A stretch of 64,000 nt of DNA from NCBI RefSeq assembly GCF_030409325.1, contig NZ_JAUFPR010000003.1, forward strand, positions 124,001 through 188,000, in the 5' to 3' direction. Positions 1 to 8,112 of this stretch are shown here, in pieces; positions within the stretch are counted from its first letter, which is position 1; each line of letters opens with the position of its first letter. The notes below the pieces were generated by a model. It was given only the letters and a program-made list of their open reading frames with translations. It was not told the DNA's origin and searched no databases. This DNA is from Mucilaginibacter aquaedulcis. GTDB lineage: Bacteria > Bacteroidota > Bacteroidia > Sphingobacteriales > Sphingobacteriaceae. The translations under genes were made by a program, and so were the position numbers.

Positions 1-108
1 GGGCTTTACCTGCCTCGAATCGAAGGTTACCGAAGTAATTTCCACATCGGCGCTTCCCTGTAGTTCTGTGAAGGCCAGTCCATCCAATATATCACTTAAA
101 TACTTCAT
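1..108 (-). CDS. murE: UDP-N-acetylmuramoyl-L-alanyl-D-glutamate--2,6-diaminopimelate ligase, N-terminal fragment
   Basis: Only the first 36 codons lie in the window; the gene runs off the left edge. The translation begins MKYLSDILDGLAFTEL and continues to a TFDSRQV stretch, which is the usual opening of the MurE N-terminal domain. MurE adds the third residue of the peptidoglycan stem peptide in the cytoplasm. Its ATG overlaps the TGA of the preceding ftsI-like gene (ATGA at 108-105), so translation is probably coupled. Position after ftsI in a dcw cluster supports the call; the identity rests on a short stretch. Confidence 0.8.
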   Translation of the reverse strand, partial: MKYLSDILDGLAFTELQGSADVEITSVTFDSRQVKP

Positions 109-2216
109 TGCAGTTCTAATGTTATTCGTGAACCCTTTGGTATTAAGCTGCCGCCAGTAACCGATTGTGTAGTTACTATGCCGCTGCCTCGTACCGTTAC
201 TTTATAACCCGCGTTGCCCAGTACATAAAGGGCATCGCTTAAACCCATTCCGGTTACTTCCGGAACTGTGCCATTCTTGTATTTTACTTCTTCAAAAGGA
301 ATACCGTTGCTGGTATCAACGCCTTCACCACCGGCATTAGCCGATGCATATAGTGGCTTTACACCTAACTTGGTATAAACCTTTTTTAATGCCGTTAAAT
401 TACCCTGCTTTACTTTTGGTAAGCTTGTGTTGCCAACCAGATTTGTGGCAGGACTTTGGTTTATCTCCATATCATTAGCATAAACCCTATCGGCAACTTC
501 CCTGAAAACCGGGCCAGCTACCAGGGCAGCCAGGTAAACACCATGTGGATTATTTACAACCACGATCATGGAATATTTAGGATGATCTGCCGGGAAATAT
601 CCGCAGAACGATGCCTGGTATGTTTTGTTGGCGGTGTAGCCTTTACGGCCATCAGCCACCTGTGCCGTTCCTGTTTTACCGGCTACGCTATATAACTTGT
701 TTTTTACCACATTTTTGGCTGTACCGTTAAGCACCACGCCCTCCAGCATACCTTTCACTTTTGACAGGGTAACATCAGAGCAAACCTGCTCATTAATAAC
801 CCGGGCCTGAAACTGTTCGATAGGATTACCCAACCTGCGAATTTCACGCACAAATATGGGCGCTATCATTTTGCCATTGTTTGCAACCGAGTTATAAAAG
901 GCCAGCATTTGCAGTGGCGTCATATTCATTTCATAACCGTAAGCCATTTCGGGCAGGGTATAGTTTTTGTTCCAGCTGCGGTTTGATGGGTTTTTGATTA
1001 CCGGTTTGCCTTCACCCGCTATTTGCAGTTGCAGTTTTTCATTCAAATGATAACTGTACAGTTTATTAATGTACTCCCATGGGTTACCGCTGTAATATTT
1101 GGTAACTAATTTTGCCGCAGCCACGTTTGATGATTCTTCAAAAGCGCGTTTAACGCTCATTTCATAGTTATCATGCTCGGTATCGGTAATGGTTGGCCCT
1201 TTCGGGAATTTATACTTGCCACCTTCGGCATTTACAATAGTGCTGGTATCAATCTTATGCTGATCAAGCAAGGTCATGTACGATGCCAACTTAAAAGTCG
1301 AACCCGGGTCAATGGCGTTGCTGATAGCATAGTTCATTTTTTCCTGGTAGTCGCCTTCCTTGGTACGGGTAAAATTGGCAATAGCCCTGATCTCACCGGT
1401 TGCCACTTCCATCAATACAACGCAGCCATGGTCTGCCTGGCTTTTGATCAGTTGTTTTTTCAGCGCGTCCTGTGCCACATCCTGAAAGTTCACGTTGATG
1501 GTTGATATAATATCAGCTCCATCTTTCGCGGCTATCTCATCCTCATCGTTATTAACCGGCATCCAGATACCACCTGGAATACGCTGCATTAAGCGGCGGC
1601 CATTTTCGCCATTGATATACGACGAATAGGCCCCCTCAAGGCCCACAGGATTTTTAACGTTATCATTCTTATAGCCAATTGTACGGGCAGCCAATGACTG
1701 AAAAGGTCGTATACGTTTGTTTTGCTGTAGTACGATCAGGCAGTTTTTAGTTTTCCGGTTTTTAAATATCTGGAACTCCTTTATCTTTTTTAGCTCCTGA
1801 TAACTAACCCTGCGCCTCAACAGCAAATAGCGCGAATTATCCTTGCGAGCATCGCGTAATATCCGGGAGTATTCACGTGCACTCCTGTCGCCATACATTT
1901 TTGATAGGTTTGCTGCCAGCTGATCTATATTATCATTAAAAACGCCATCATCGGCAATACCACCGGCCAGCATATCCATATGCAACTCATATTCAGGCAC
2001 CGATGTAGCCAATAAGCTGCCATCAACAGAAAAAATATTACCCCGGGCAGCCTCTACATCACGATACTGGGCCGACATGCTTACGGCCATGGCTTTCCAT
2101 TTTTTGCCTTGTATAAACTGCACACGACATAACTGTACTATCACAGCAAACGCAAATAACAATATCAGCCCGAAAGCGATATACACCCGCAGCAGAATGT
2201 TGGTTCTAATTCCCAT
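105..2216 (-). CDS. ftsI: Septal penicillin-binding protein (FtsI/PBP3, class B PBP) with PASTA domain
   Basis: A 703-residue class B PBP that cross-links septal peptidoglycan. It has one N-terminal transmembrane helix (about residues 8-30), a dimerisation region, then a transpeptidase domain with the three active-site motifs: S306-TFK309, SSN near 366 and K514-TG. A C-terminal PASTA domain (about 645-703, beginning GTVPEVTGMGLSDAL) makes it SpoVD-like, as is usual in Bacteroidota. It overlaps the ftsL-like gene by 11 bp and murE by 4 bp, so it is part of the minus-strand dcw operon. Family and role are secure. Confidence 0.96.
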   Translation of the reverse strand: MGIRTNILLRVYIAFGLILLFAFAVIVQLCRVQFIQGKKWKAMAVSMSAQYRDVEAARGNIFSVDGSLLATSVPEYELHMDMLAGGIADDGVFNDNIDQLAANLSKMYGDRSAREYSRILRDARKDNSRYLLLRRRVSYQELKKIKEFQIFKNRKTKNCLIVLQQNKRIRPFQSLAARTIGYKNDNVKNPVGLEGAYSSYINGENGRRLMQRIPGGIWMPVNNDEDEIAAKDGADIISTINVNFQDVAQDALKKQLIKSQADHGCVVLMEVATGEIRAIANFTRTKEGDYQEKMNYAISNAIDPGSTFKLASYMTLLDQHKIDTSTIVNAEGGKYKFPKGPTITDTEHDNYEMSVKRAFEESSNVAAAKLVTKYYSGNPWEYINKLYSYHLNEKLQLQIAGEGKPVIKNPSNRSWNKNYTLPEMAYGYEMNMTPLQMLAFYNSVANNGKMIAPIFVREIRRLGNPIEQFQARVINEQVCSDVTLSKVKGMLEGVVLNGTAKNVVKNKLYSVAGKTGTAQVADGRKGYTANKTYQASFCGYFPADHPKYSMIVVVNNPHGVYLAALVAGPVFREVADRVYANDMEINQSPATNLVGNTSLPKVKQGNLTALKKVYTKLGVKPLYASANAGGEGVDTSNGIPFEEVKYKNGTVPEVTGMGLSDALYVLGNAGYKVTVRGSGIVTTQSVTGGSLIPKGSRITLELQ

Positions 2217-2619
2217 CCTGTTCTTCCTCCTTTACTGTTATTTTTTGCGGCGGCTCAACTGATTGCCTTACCCCAAGAGTATCGGCACGTTTGGCCACCT
2301 CGGTTAACGTACTTTTAAAAGCCATTTCGGCCTTGGCGGTTTTATAATCCCAGCCACGTTCTTTTACCTCTTTAGTTATATCATCAATATCACGTATCGT
2401 TTTTTCGGCCAAGTGCATGTTGCCAATGTATATCATGCCCAACAAGGCCAGGTACATTAAAAACGGCAAAGCGCTGGTAGCCTTTTCTGTAGAGATAAAG
2501 CCTTTGCTAAAAAGCTGGGTAAAAAAATTATCCGGAATTTCCCTTACAGGTTTTTCTTCCACGATAATATCCTGCTCAACTTCTTCTTCCTGAATTTCTG
2601 TACGTAAACGATTGGTCAT
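2206..2619 (-). CDS. FtsL-like cell division membrane protein
   Basis: A 137-residue bitopic protein: a charged, Glu-rich cytoplasmic N-terminus (about 1-45), one hydrophobic segment (about 48-70, ALPFLMYLALLGMIYIGNMH), then an extracytoplasmic helical region likely to form a coiled coil. Sequence similarity to FtsL is not obvious by eye, but position between rsmH and ftsI, size and topology match the FtsL-like proteins of Bacteroidota. FtsL links FtsB/FtsQ to FtsW/FtsI at the divisome. The start overlaps the rsmH stop as ATGA. Confidence 0.85.
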   Translation of the reverse strand: MTNRLRTEIQEEEVEQDIIVEEKPVREIPDNFFTQLFSKGFISTEKATSALPFLMYLALLGMIYIGNMHLAEKTIRDIDDITKEVKERGWDYKTAKAEMAFKSTLTEVAKRADTLGVRQSVEPPQKITVKEEEQDGN

Positions 2620-3518
2620 TTTTTTACAGCTATCCTTAATTTAGCGCTCCGTGCCCTGTTATTATTCTTTATTTCTTCGTCTGATGCTGTTACAGCACCG
2701 CGACTTACCGCATCAAACGGTTTATTATCATTACCATATAAATCTTTCTCTACCTCACCGCTGAACTTACCTTTGGCTATAAAATTTTTCACCAGCCTGT
2801 CTTCCAGCGAGTGATATGACATTACTACCAGCCTGCCACCAACAGCCAATATCTCTGATGCCTGCACCAGAAACTCTTTCAAGGCTTCCAGCTCCTGGTT
2901 AACCTCAATGCGCAAAGCCTGAAATACCTGCGCCAGATATTTATTTTCCTTGCCCCTTGGGATACGGTTACTAATGGCGTTTTTCAGATCAGCTATGGTT
3001 ACTATCGGTGCATTTAAACGCGCGGTAACAATAGTTTCGGCCAGCGATTTAGCATTTTGTATTTCTCCGTAAACACCAAAAATCCGATGCAGCTCGGCAG
3101 CAGTATAATTATTTACAACATCCTTAGCAGTTAGCTCACCCAACTGATTCATACGCATATCCAACTCGGCATCAAACCTGATTGAAAATCCCCGGTCTGC
3201 CTGATCAAACTGGTACGATGAAACACCCAGATCAGCCAGTATACCATCAACCGGAATAACACCATGTAAACGGCTGAAATTTTTGAGATAACGGAAGTTT
3301 TGATCTACGAAGATAAAACGCTCATCATCAATTAAATTCTGCTGAGCATCGGCATCCTGATCAAAGGCAACCAATTTGCCTTCCGCACCTAAATGCTTCA
3401 ATATTTCGCGCGAATGCCCACCTCCACCAAAAGTGACATCTACATAAGTGCCATCGCTTTTGATATTCAGCCCATCAATGCATTCCTGCAACATTACCGG
3501 TGTGTGATACTCACTCAT
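2616..3518 (-). CDS. rsmH: 16S rRNA (cytosine(1402)-N(4))-methyltransferase RsmH
   Basis: A 300-residue SAM-dependent methyltransferase that N4-methylates C1402 of 16S rRNA (formerly MraW). Diagnostic motifs are HTPVMLQECIDGL at the N-terminus, the SAM loop DVTFGGGGHS, DGILADLGVSSYQFD, and the C-terminal NNRARSAKLRI. The length is normal. It overlaps mraZ by 8 bp and the ftsL-like gene by 4 bp, so it belongs to the dcw operon and probably shares its MraZ-controlled promoter. Confidence 0.97.
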   Translation of the reverse strand: MSEYHTPVMLQECIDGLNIKSDGTYVDVTFGGGGHSREILKHLGAEGKLVAFDQDADAQQNLIDDERFIFVDQNFRYLKNFSRLHGVIPVDGILADLGVSSYQFDQADRGFSIRFDAELDMRMNQLGELTAKDVVNNYTAAELHRIFGVYGEIQNAKSLAETIVTARLNAPIVTIADLKNAISNRIPRGKENKYLAQVFQALRIEVNQELEALKEFLVQASEILAVGGRLVVMSYHSLEDRLVKNFIAKGKFSGEVEKDLYGNDNKPFDAVSRGAVTASDEEIKNNNRARSAKLRIAVKK

Positions 3519-3975
3519 TATCCCTCCCTGCTTTACTTCCTAATACCTTTTGCGCTAATGCTGCAAAATCTTTTGGCATTTTAAGATATGTAGACTTATA
3601 TACCTCAGCATCCCACACTTCAACTTTATTTAACTGACAGGTTAACATTACATCTGATTTAATACCCGCGTGCTCCAGCAAAAATTTAGGTATTAAAACC
3701 CGGCCGGCAGCATCAAGGGTTAATTCAGTGGCCCCGCTTGTAAAATATCGTATAAAGTCTGCACTGTCTTCGTCAAATTCATTAAGTTTACCCAGTTCAT
3801 CCAATCTTTTATCCCATTGGGATTTGGTGTAGATAACCAGATTATTTTTAAAGCCACAATTGATCACAATGCCCTCAGTTTCAATTTCCGGAAGCTTTTT
3901 TTTGAGTCCAGCAGGAATCATCATCCTTGATTTAGGATCCAGCTTGCATTCAAAATTTCCGGTTAAATAGGACAT
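3511..3975 (-). CDS. mraZ: Division/cell wall cluster transcriptional regulator MraZ
   Basis: MraZ is the DNA-binding autoregulator of the dcw cluster. The protein has two AbrB-like halves, each with the family DxxxR motif: DPKSRMMIP and DAAGRVLIP. I chose the ATG at 3975 (154 aa, MSYLTGNFECKLD), which gives the normal family length. A longer in-frame reading opens with GTG at 4035, but that codon lies inside the three MraZ boxes at 4015-4046, which should precede the gene. It is the first gene of the minus-strand operon. Confidence 0.95.
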   Translation of the reverse strand: MSYLTGNFECKLDPKSRMMIPAGLKKKLPEIETEGIVINCGFKNNLVIYTKSQWDKRLDELGKLNEFDEDSADFIRYFTSGATELTLDAAGRVLIPKFLLEHAGIKSDVMLTCQLNKVEVWDAEVYKSTYLKMPKDFAALAQKVLGSKAGRDNE

Positions 3976-4014
3976 TTTCAGACTATGGCATAATTTAATA
4001 GGTAAAAGTAGTTT

Positions 4015-4046
4015 ACTTTTACCACTTTCTACCACTTTTTACCACC
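4015..4046 (-). promoter_or_regulatory. MraZ-box direct repeats upstream of mraZ
   Basis: Read on the minus strand, the motif AAAGTGG occurs twice with a 10-bp period, flanked by further GTGGTAAA and AAAAGT copies (units starting at 4021, 4031 and 4041 on the plus strand as ACCACTTTCT, ACCACTTTTT, ACCACC). This matches the described MraZ operator of AAAGTG(T/G) repeats with 3-nt spacers. It lies 40-71 bp upstream of the mraZ ATG, as expected for autoregulation. Confidence 0.8.
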
Positions 4047-4351
4047 AAAAAGTTTTCAACATTTTTGGCCCTATTATGCTATATCCTAAAAAACAAAAAA
4101 CCAGCAAGTTACCATCCAAAAATTGGCAGATGCATCAGGTAAATGAAAACAAATAAAACAGCGTTTAAAAGCGAATTCCACTTTCCTTGGGCCCATATTT
4201 GCCTTAATTTTTTGCGTTAAACGGAGATTGATGAGTCAACTGAAGGAATCAGATTTTAAAGCCAGATTGAATAAATGTTTGCTGGAGAAGGAAGAAGGAA
4301 TTTTGAGCGAATAACCTCAAATATCAAGGCGGCAATGAGATTAATAAAATA
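4047..4351. other. Intergenic region with one doubtful 27-codon ORF
   Basis: AT-rich spacer between mraZ and the next minus-strand gene. The only coding-like item is a 27-codon plus-strand frame, ATG at 4231 to TAA at 4314 (MSQLKESDFKARLNKC...), with GGAG 5 bp upstream of the ATG. It could be a small peptide gene or a remnant of a larger one. No family is recognised, and I see no clear promoter or hairpin. Confidence 0.3.
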
Positions 4352-4387
4352 AAAAATCCACGGGATTTCAACTTCCCATGGATTTTT
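4352..4387 (-). terminator. Intrinsic terminator after the secreted protein gene
   Basis: On the minus strand AAAATCCATGGGA pairs with TCCCGTGGATTTT (one G-U pair) around an 8-nt loop and ends in a T run. It lies 25 bp downstream of the stop of the 4412-4918 gene. Confidence 0.75.
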
Positions 4388-4411
4388 CAGTGTTTGTTTA
4401 GGATAAATAAA

Positions 4412-4918
4412 TTATTCCAGATCGGGCGTAGCCATCAGCTCGCATCCGGTGCTACTGCTGATAGTTACGTTGTGAAAGGTGTATCCGCCACCACTATATT
4501 GATAGCAGTCAACAAAATCTTTATCGGTTCCATCAGGGAGTACTAAATAATGGGTGCGGTAATGATCATCAAGAGTCATAAATGTAATGTCATAAGTACC
4601 CTCGGCTACATAACCTAAATTTTCATATCCGTCAATAACATCCCATGAGTGGTAATAAGGTGTTGTAAAACTATACACCTCATGCCCATTCTGGCTAAAG
4701 GTAATTATCCAGTCACTATCAAGATAGTTTTGCGCAATAGTTAGGTTACATGGAACGTCGTTAAATTTTGCTCCCGTAGTTGCAGGTTTAATGTCATTTA
4801 AAGAGTAATAAGGAATATGGTTCCCCCGCCTTAAAGGTGCATCTTTTGCCAGCACATTACCAGATAATAATGCGCAGAAAATCAGCGCCAATGGCATCAT
4901 TAGGTTTTTCGTTTTCAT
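4412..4918 (-). CDS. Hypothetical secreted protein
   Basis: A 168-residue protein of unknown function, not recognised. It begins MKTKNLMMPLALIFCALLSG, a typical Sec signal peptide with probable cleavage after NVLA. The mature part is rich in Tyr, Asp and His and would form a compact periplasmic or secreted domain. I chose ATG 4918; a TTG 36 bp upstream would put a polar extension before the signal peptide. It is monocistronic, with its own terminator. No DNA-level oddity is visible. Confidence 0.75.
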   Translation of the reverse strand: MKTKNLMMPLALIFCALLSGNVLAKDAPLRRGNHIPYYSLNDIKPATTGAKFNDVPCNLTIAQNYLDSDWIITFSQNGHEVYSFTTPYYHSWDVIDGYENLGYVAEGTYDITFMTLDDHYRTHYLVLPDGTDKDFVDCYQYSGGGYTFHNVTISSSTGCELMATPDLE

Positions 4919-5154
4919 AATAAATTGTGATGTTAAATGGTTTATTAATATCAAATATAGATGCTTAACAAAACGGAATCATGTAAAATATTATCAGGAA
5001 TATATAGCATTTTACCTCCATTAAAATCGATCATTATAAGCTATCGATTTTTTAATTGGGCCACCTATTTAAACTCTTGTTTTTAACCACTTTTAATTAT
5101 ATAATCCTTTAACTTTATGGTAAAAAACAAACCACCATTTAACCCCCTAAAATT

Positions 5155-5523
5155 ATGAATACACAAGAAGTAGCCGACAAATTAGTGCAACTTTGCCGGG
5201 AAGGAAAAAATGTAGAAGCTATAAATGAGCTTTATGCCGATAATATTACAAGCTATGAGCCAAAAGGATCGCACATGGAAATAACGGAAGGTAAAACCGC
5301 TGTGCTGGACAAAACAAACGAATGGTTTGATGCGGTTGAAACGTTACATAGCTATACCACATCAAACCCAATTGTAACCGGTAATTTTTTCACTATAGCA
5401 ATGGATATTGATGTTACTTTTAAAGGGCAGGACAGAACCATGATGAATGAGATAGGTGTTTATCAGGTTAAGGATGGAAAAATAGTTAGCGAAAGTTTCC
5501 ATTATGATTTACCGCAGGCATAA
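5155..5523 (+). CDS. SnoaL-like / NTF2-fold small protein
   Basis: A 122-residue cytoplasmic protein with the NTF2/SnoaL cone-fold pattern: an N-terminal helix pair (VADKLVQLCREGKNVEAI), a YADNITSYEP strand, then a curved sheet ending ... EIGVYQVKDGKIVSESFHYD. Members of this superfamily include ketosteroid isomerase-like enzymes and many uncharacterised stress-linked proteins, so the substrate cannot be inferred. It is monocistronic, followed at once by a strong terminator. Confidence 0.85.
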   Translation: MNTQEVADKLVQLCREGKNVEAINELYADNITSYEPKGSHMEITEGKTAVLDKTNEWFDAVETLHSYTTSNPIVTGNFFTIAMDIDVTFKGQDRTMMNEIGVYQVKDGKIVSESFHYDLPQA

Positions 5524-5549
5524 CACAAACACTTACTATTATAAATTTA

Positions 5550-5583
5550 AAATCCCCGGATCATGATCACGGGGATTTTTTTA
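5550..5583. terminator. Bidirectional intrinsic terminator
   Basis: AAATCCCCG (5550-5558) pairs with CGGGGATTT (5570-5578), followed by further T residues; the loop GATCATGATCA is itself palindromic. It lies between convergent genes and can serve both. Confidence 0.85.
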
Positions 5584-5623
5584 TAGCTTAATCCGATATT
5601 CATGCTTTCGCTACAACAGGAGA

Positions 5624-5962
5624 TCAATGTACTGTAGCAGCCACCCATTTTTTATCAAGCAGAACTTCTTTTTTATAGTTCCAGGCCAGCAGAGCTTTGT
5701 TTAAACAGGAATTAAGTGATTCACGCACTTTCTTATTGTTCAGTTTCAGTTTCCTGCCTTGTACCTTCTCTTCATAGATCAATTGCTTTTCATCATTATA
5801 AAACTGCACAATAGTGACCCTCATGCTGTCTTTATTATTGACCAATACATAAAACCCTGTTTCTGGCAATTCATTTGCCTTGTTTTGCGCATGTACTGCC
5901 GAGGCTGATATAAATAAACCACAAAATAATAACAGGTGCCGGAGATTAAGTTTACGTTCCAT
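5624..5962 (-). CDS. Hypothetical secreted protein
   Basis: A 112-residue protein, not recognised. It starts MERKLNLRHLLLFCGLFISA with a signal peptide probably cleaved after VHA (before QNKANE). The mature part is basic, with a short beta-rich region (FYVLVNNKDSMRVTIVQFYN). Nothing conserved enough to assign a function. It is monocistronic, between convergent 5155-5523 and divergent 6246-8003. Confidence 0.7.
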   Translation of the reverse strand: MERKLNLRHLLLFCGLFISASAVHAQNKANELPETGFYVLVNNKDSMRVTIVQFYNDEKQLIYEEKVQGRKLKLNNKKVRESLNSCLNKALLAWNYKKEVLLDKKWVAATVH

Positions 5963-6198
5963 GGTAATTTGATTTTAATTACGCTATTAGTCGTAACATT
6001 CATCCGGTGAGGAAACATCCATTACAACAAATCGTTGTTAACTATATGTGTAATAAATTGTGCTCAAATTGTACAGTTTTTCAAAAAATTTAAAAGCTAT
6101 TTTTAGAATTAGCAGTTAAATTAATAACTGTACCGAACAAAATTATAACCCATAAGCACGCTGTTCATTTTATTCACGCTATAAGCTTTTTCATTCAG

Positions 6199-6206
6199 TA
6201 ACTTTG
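6199..6206 (+). promoter_or_regulatory. Bacteroidota -7 element upstream of hybrid histidine kinase
   Basis: TAACTTTG exactly fits the TAnnTTTG -7 consensus of Bacteroidota, 39 bp before the ATG at 6246. No good -33 TTG is seen at the right spacing. Confidence 0.5.
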
Positions 6207-6245
6207 TAAGTTTCAAAACAAAAAGCACAGCGGCATCATATCAAA

Positions 6246-8003
6246 ATGCAAAACGTTACCGATAAATATCATAAATTGATCAGGGAGGATGATAAGCACC
6301 TCGACCCGCTTTTCGACATGAAGGAGGTTCCGAAAAGGTCATATCAACTTGGCCTTGCGGCTTTGTTCACGGGTATCGGGCTTTCCATCTATGATTCATT
6401 CATTGGCCTCTATGTATCATCATTCCTGGTGGCATGTTTTTGCTTTGCTATTTTAATGTTCATCCTTTTAAAATATCAGGATGTTATTAAAAACTTAACC
6501 ATTGCCATTATATCATTAACCTGTAGCATGCTCATTATTGCTGCTGCGCTCGAAGGTTTACAATCTGAACAGTTCCTGTATTTTTTCCCGATACTGGTTT
6601 CGGTACCTATCATGGTTGATTTGAAGCGTACCAAGTACCGGCAGTCGTTCATTTACATCTTTATTATTTTGGTATCGGCCGGTATATGTACCTTAATAGG
6701 CAGGCACGTTACTCCACTGGCAGATTTTACTACAGATCAAATTACCAAACTGGCATTGATCAATCGTATTGTGGCCATTTCATCAACCATAGTATTTGCT
6801 GTAGCTTACATTTTTTTTGAAAAGAAATACATTGACGAGCTCATGGAGCAAAGCCAACGCGTAATTGATACCCGAACGCAGTTCCTGGCTACTATGGGAC
6901 ACGAATTACGCACTCCGCTAAACGGCATTATTGGTGTAATAAACCTGCTTAAACAGGAACATACTCTTAGCCAGCATGACGAATATATACAGGTATTAAA
7001 GTATTGCTCAGACCACATGCTGCATCAGGTAAATAACATCCTTGATTTTAATAAAATTGAGGCCAACAAGTTGGATATTTATCCTGTTGAGCTTAACCTG
7101 AAACAGCTCCTGATCAACATAGGCATTCCCTTTACAGCGATTGTTAAGGAAAAAGGCCTTGATCTGGAAATAGAGATTGACCCTGTGCTTGATAAGCAGA
7201 TAATGGCCGACGACCTTAGGTTGATACAGGTTTTCAACAATTTATTATCGAACGCCCTAAAATTCACCGACGAAGGTTTTATTAAACTCAAGGCGGCATG
7301 TAAAACCCGGACTGATGATTTTATGGAGGTTAGCTTCAGTGTTGAAGATACCGGGATAGGCATCAGCGATGAAGACCAGGCAAAAATATTTGAAAGCTTT
7401 TGGCAGGTTTACGACCCTACCACTAAAAATCTGAACGGTACGGGCTTAGGACTTACCATATGCGTTAGGCTGTTAAAATTAATGAAGAGCAAACTGGTGC
7501 TGGTGAGTAAAAAGGGCATGGGCAGCATCTTCAGCTTCGATCTTAAATTTCCTTATGCAGCTACTTCTAAACAGATAAAGGCAGACCAGGCCAAAACCGC
7601 CGATCTTTTAGCCGGTATACGGATCTTATTAGTTGAGGATAACCACATCAATATGATGGTTGCCAAAAAATCACTAACCACCTATAAAGCCGAGGTTACT
7701 TGTGTATATAACGGCCAGGAAGCGCTTGATGAGCTAAAAAAAGACCAGGCTTATCATGTTATCCTGATGGATCTTGAAATGCCGGTAATGAACGGATACA
7801 CCGCCATATATGAAATGAAACGGCTATATCCGCAAACTCCTGTTATTGCTTTTACAGCCTCATTGGTTGATGAAAAAATGCTGGCCGATTTATTGAACAG
7901 TGGTTTTGCCGATTGCTTACTAAAGCCCTTTCAACCGCAACAATTACTCTCCAGCATTCAGAGGCAGCTTTTGGCTTACCCTTTCTTGCATACACACACG
8001 TAA
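6246..8003 (+). CDS. Membrane hybrid sensor histidine kinase / response regulator
   Basis: A 585-residue hybrid kinase. Residues about 30-195 form five or six transmembrane helices with almost no periplasmic loop. A HisKA domain follows with phospho-acceptor H219 in MGHELRTPLNG, then a HATPase_c domain (ADDLRLIQVFNNLLSNALKF, DTGIGI, NGTGLGLTI). A C-terminal receiver domain (about 456-575) has D509 in ILMDLEMPVMNG. The receiver is the last domain, so the phosphate probably passes to a separate Hpt protein or output regulator, neither of which is adjacent. The signal is unknown; the topology suggests a membrane-borne cue. Confidence 0.93.
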   Translation: MQNVTDKYHKLIREDDKHLDPLFDMKEVPKRSYQLGLAALFTGIGLSIYDSFIGLYVSSFLVACFCFAILMFILLKYQDVIKNLTIAIISLTCSMLIIAAALEGLQSEQFLYFFPILVSVPIMVDLKRTKYRQSFIYIFIILVSAGICTLIGRHVTPLADFTTDQITKLALINRIVAISSTIVFAVAYIFFEKKYIDELMEQSQRVIDTRTQFLATMGHELRTPLNGIIGVINLLKQEHTLSQHDEYIQVLKYCSDHMLHQVNNILDFNKIEANKLDIYPVELNLKQLLINIGIPFTAIVKEKGLDLEIEIDPVLDKQIMADDLRLIQVFNNLLSNALKFTDEGFIKLKAACKTRTDDFMEVSFSVEDTGIGISDEDQAKIFESFWQVYDPTTKNLNGTGLGLTICVRLLKLMKSKLVLVSKKGMGSIFSFDLKFPYAATSKQIKADQAKTADLLAGIRILLVEDNHINMMVAKKSLTTYKAEVTCVYNGQEALDELKKDQAYHVILMDLEMPVMNGYTAIYEMKRLYPQTPVIAFTASLVDEKMLADLLNSGFADCLLKPFQPQQLLSSIQRQLLAYPFLHTHT

Positions 8004-8112
8004 GCTATTATTTCACATCGGCAATTGTTAACTATTTCGTTACAAAGCAATTAATAGTATTTATGTTAAAGCAGTGTGATTATATTAGCTACATAAACCT
8101 ACTTGTGTAATA

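Noticed and set aside
5844-5858. LPETG motif in the small secreted protein at 5624-5962
   Set aside because: It lies near the start of the mature protein with no following hydrophobic segment and positive tail, so it is not a sortase signal.
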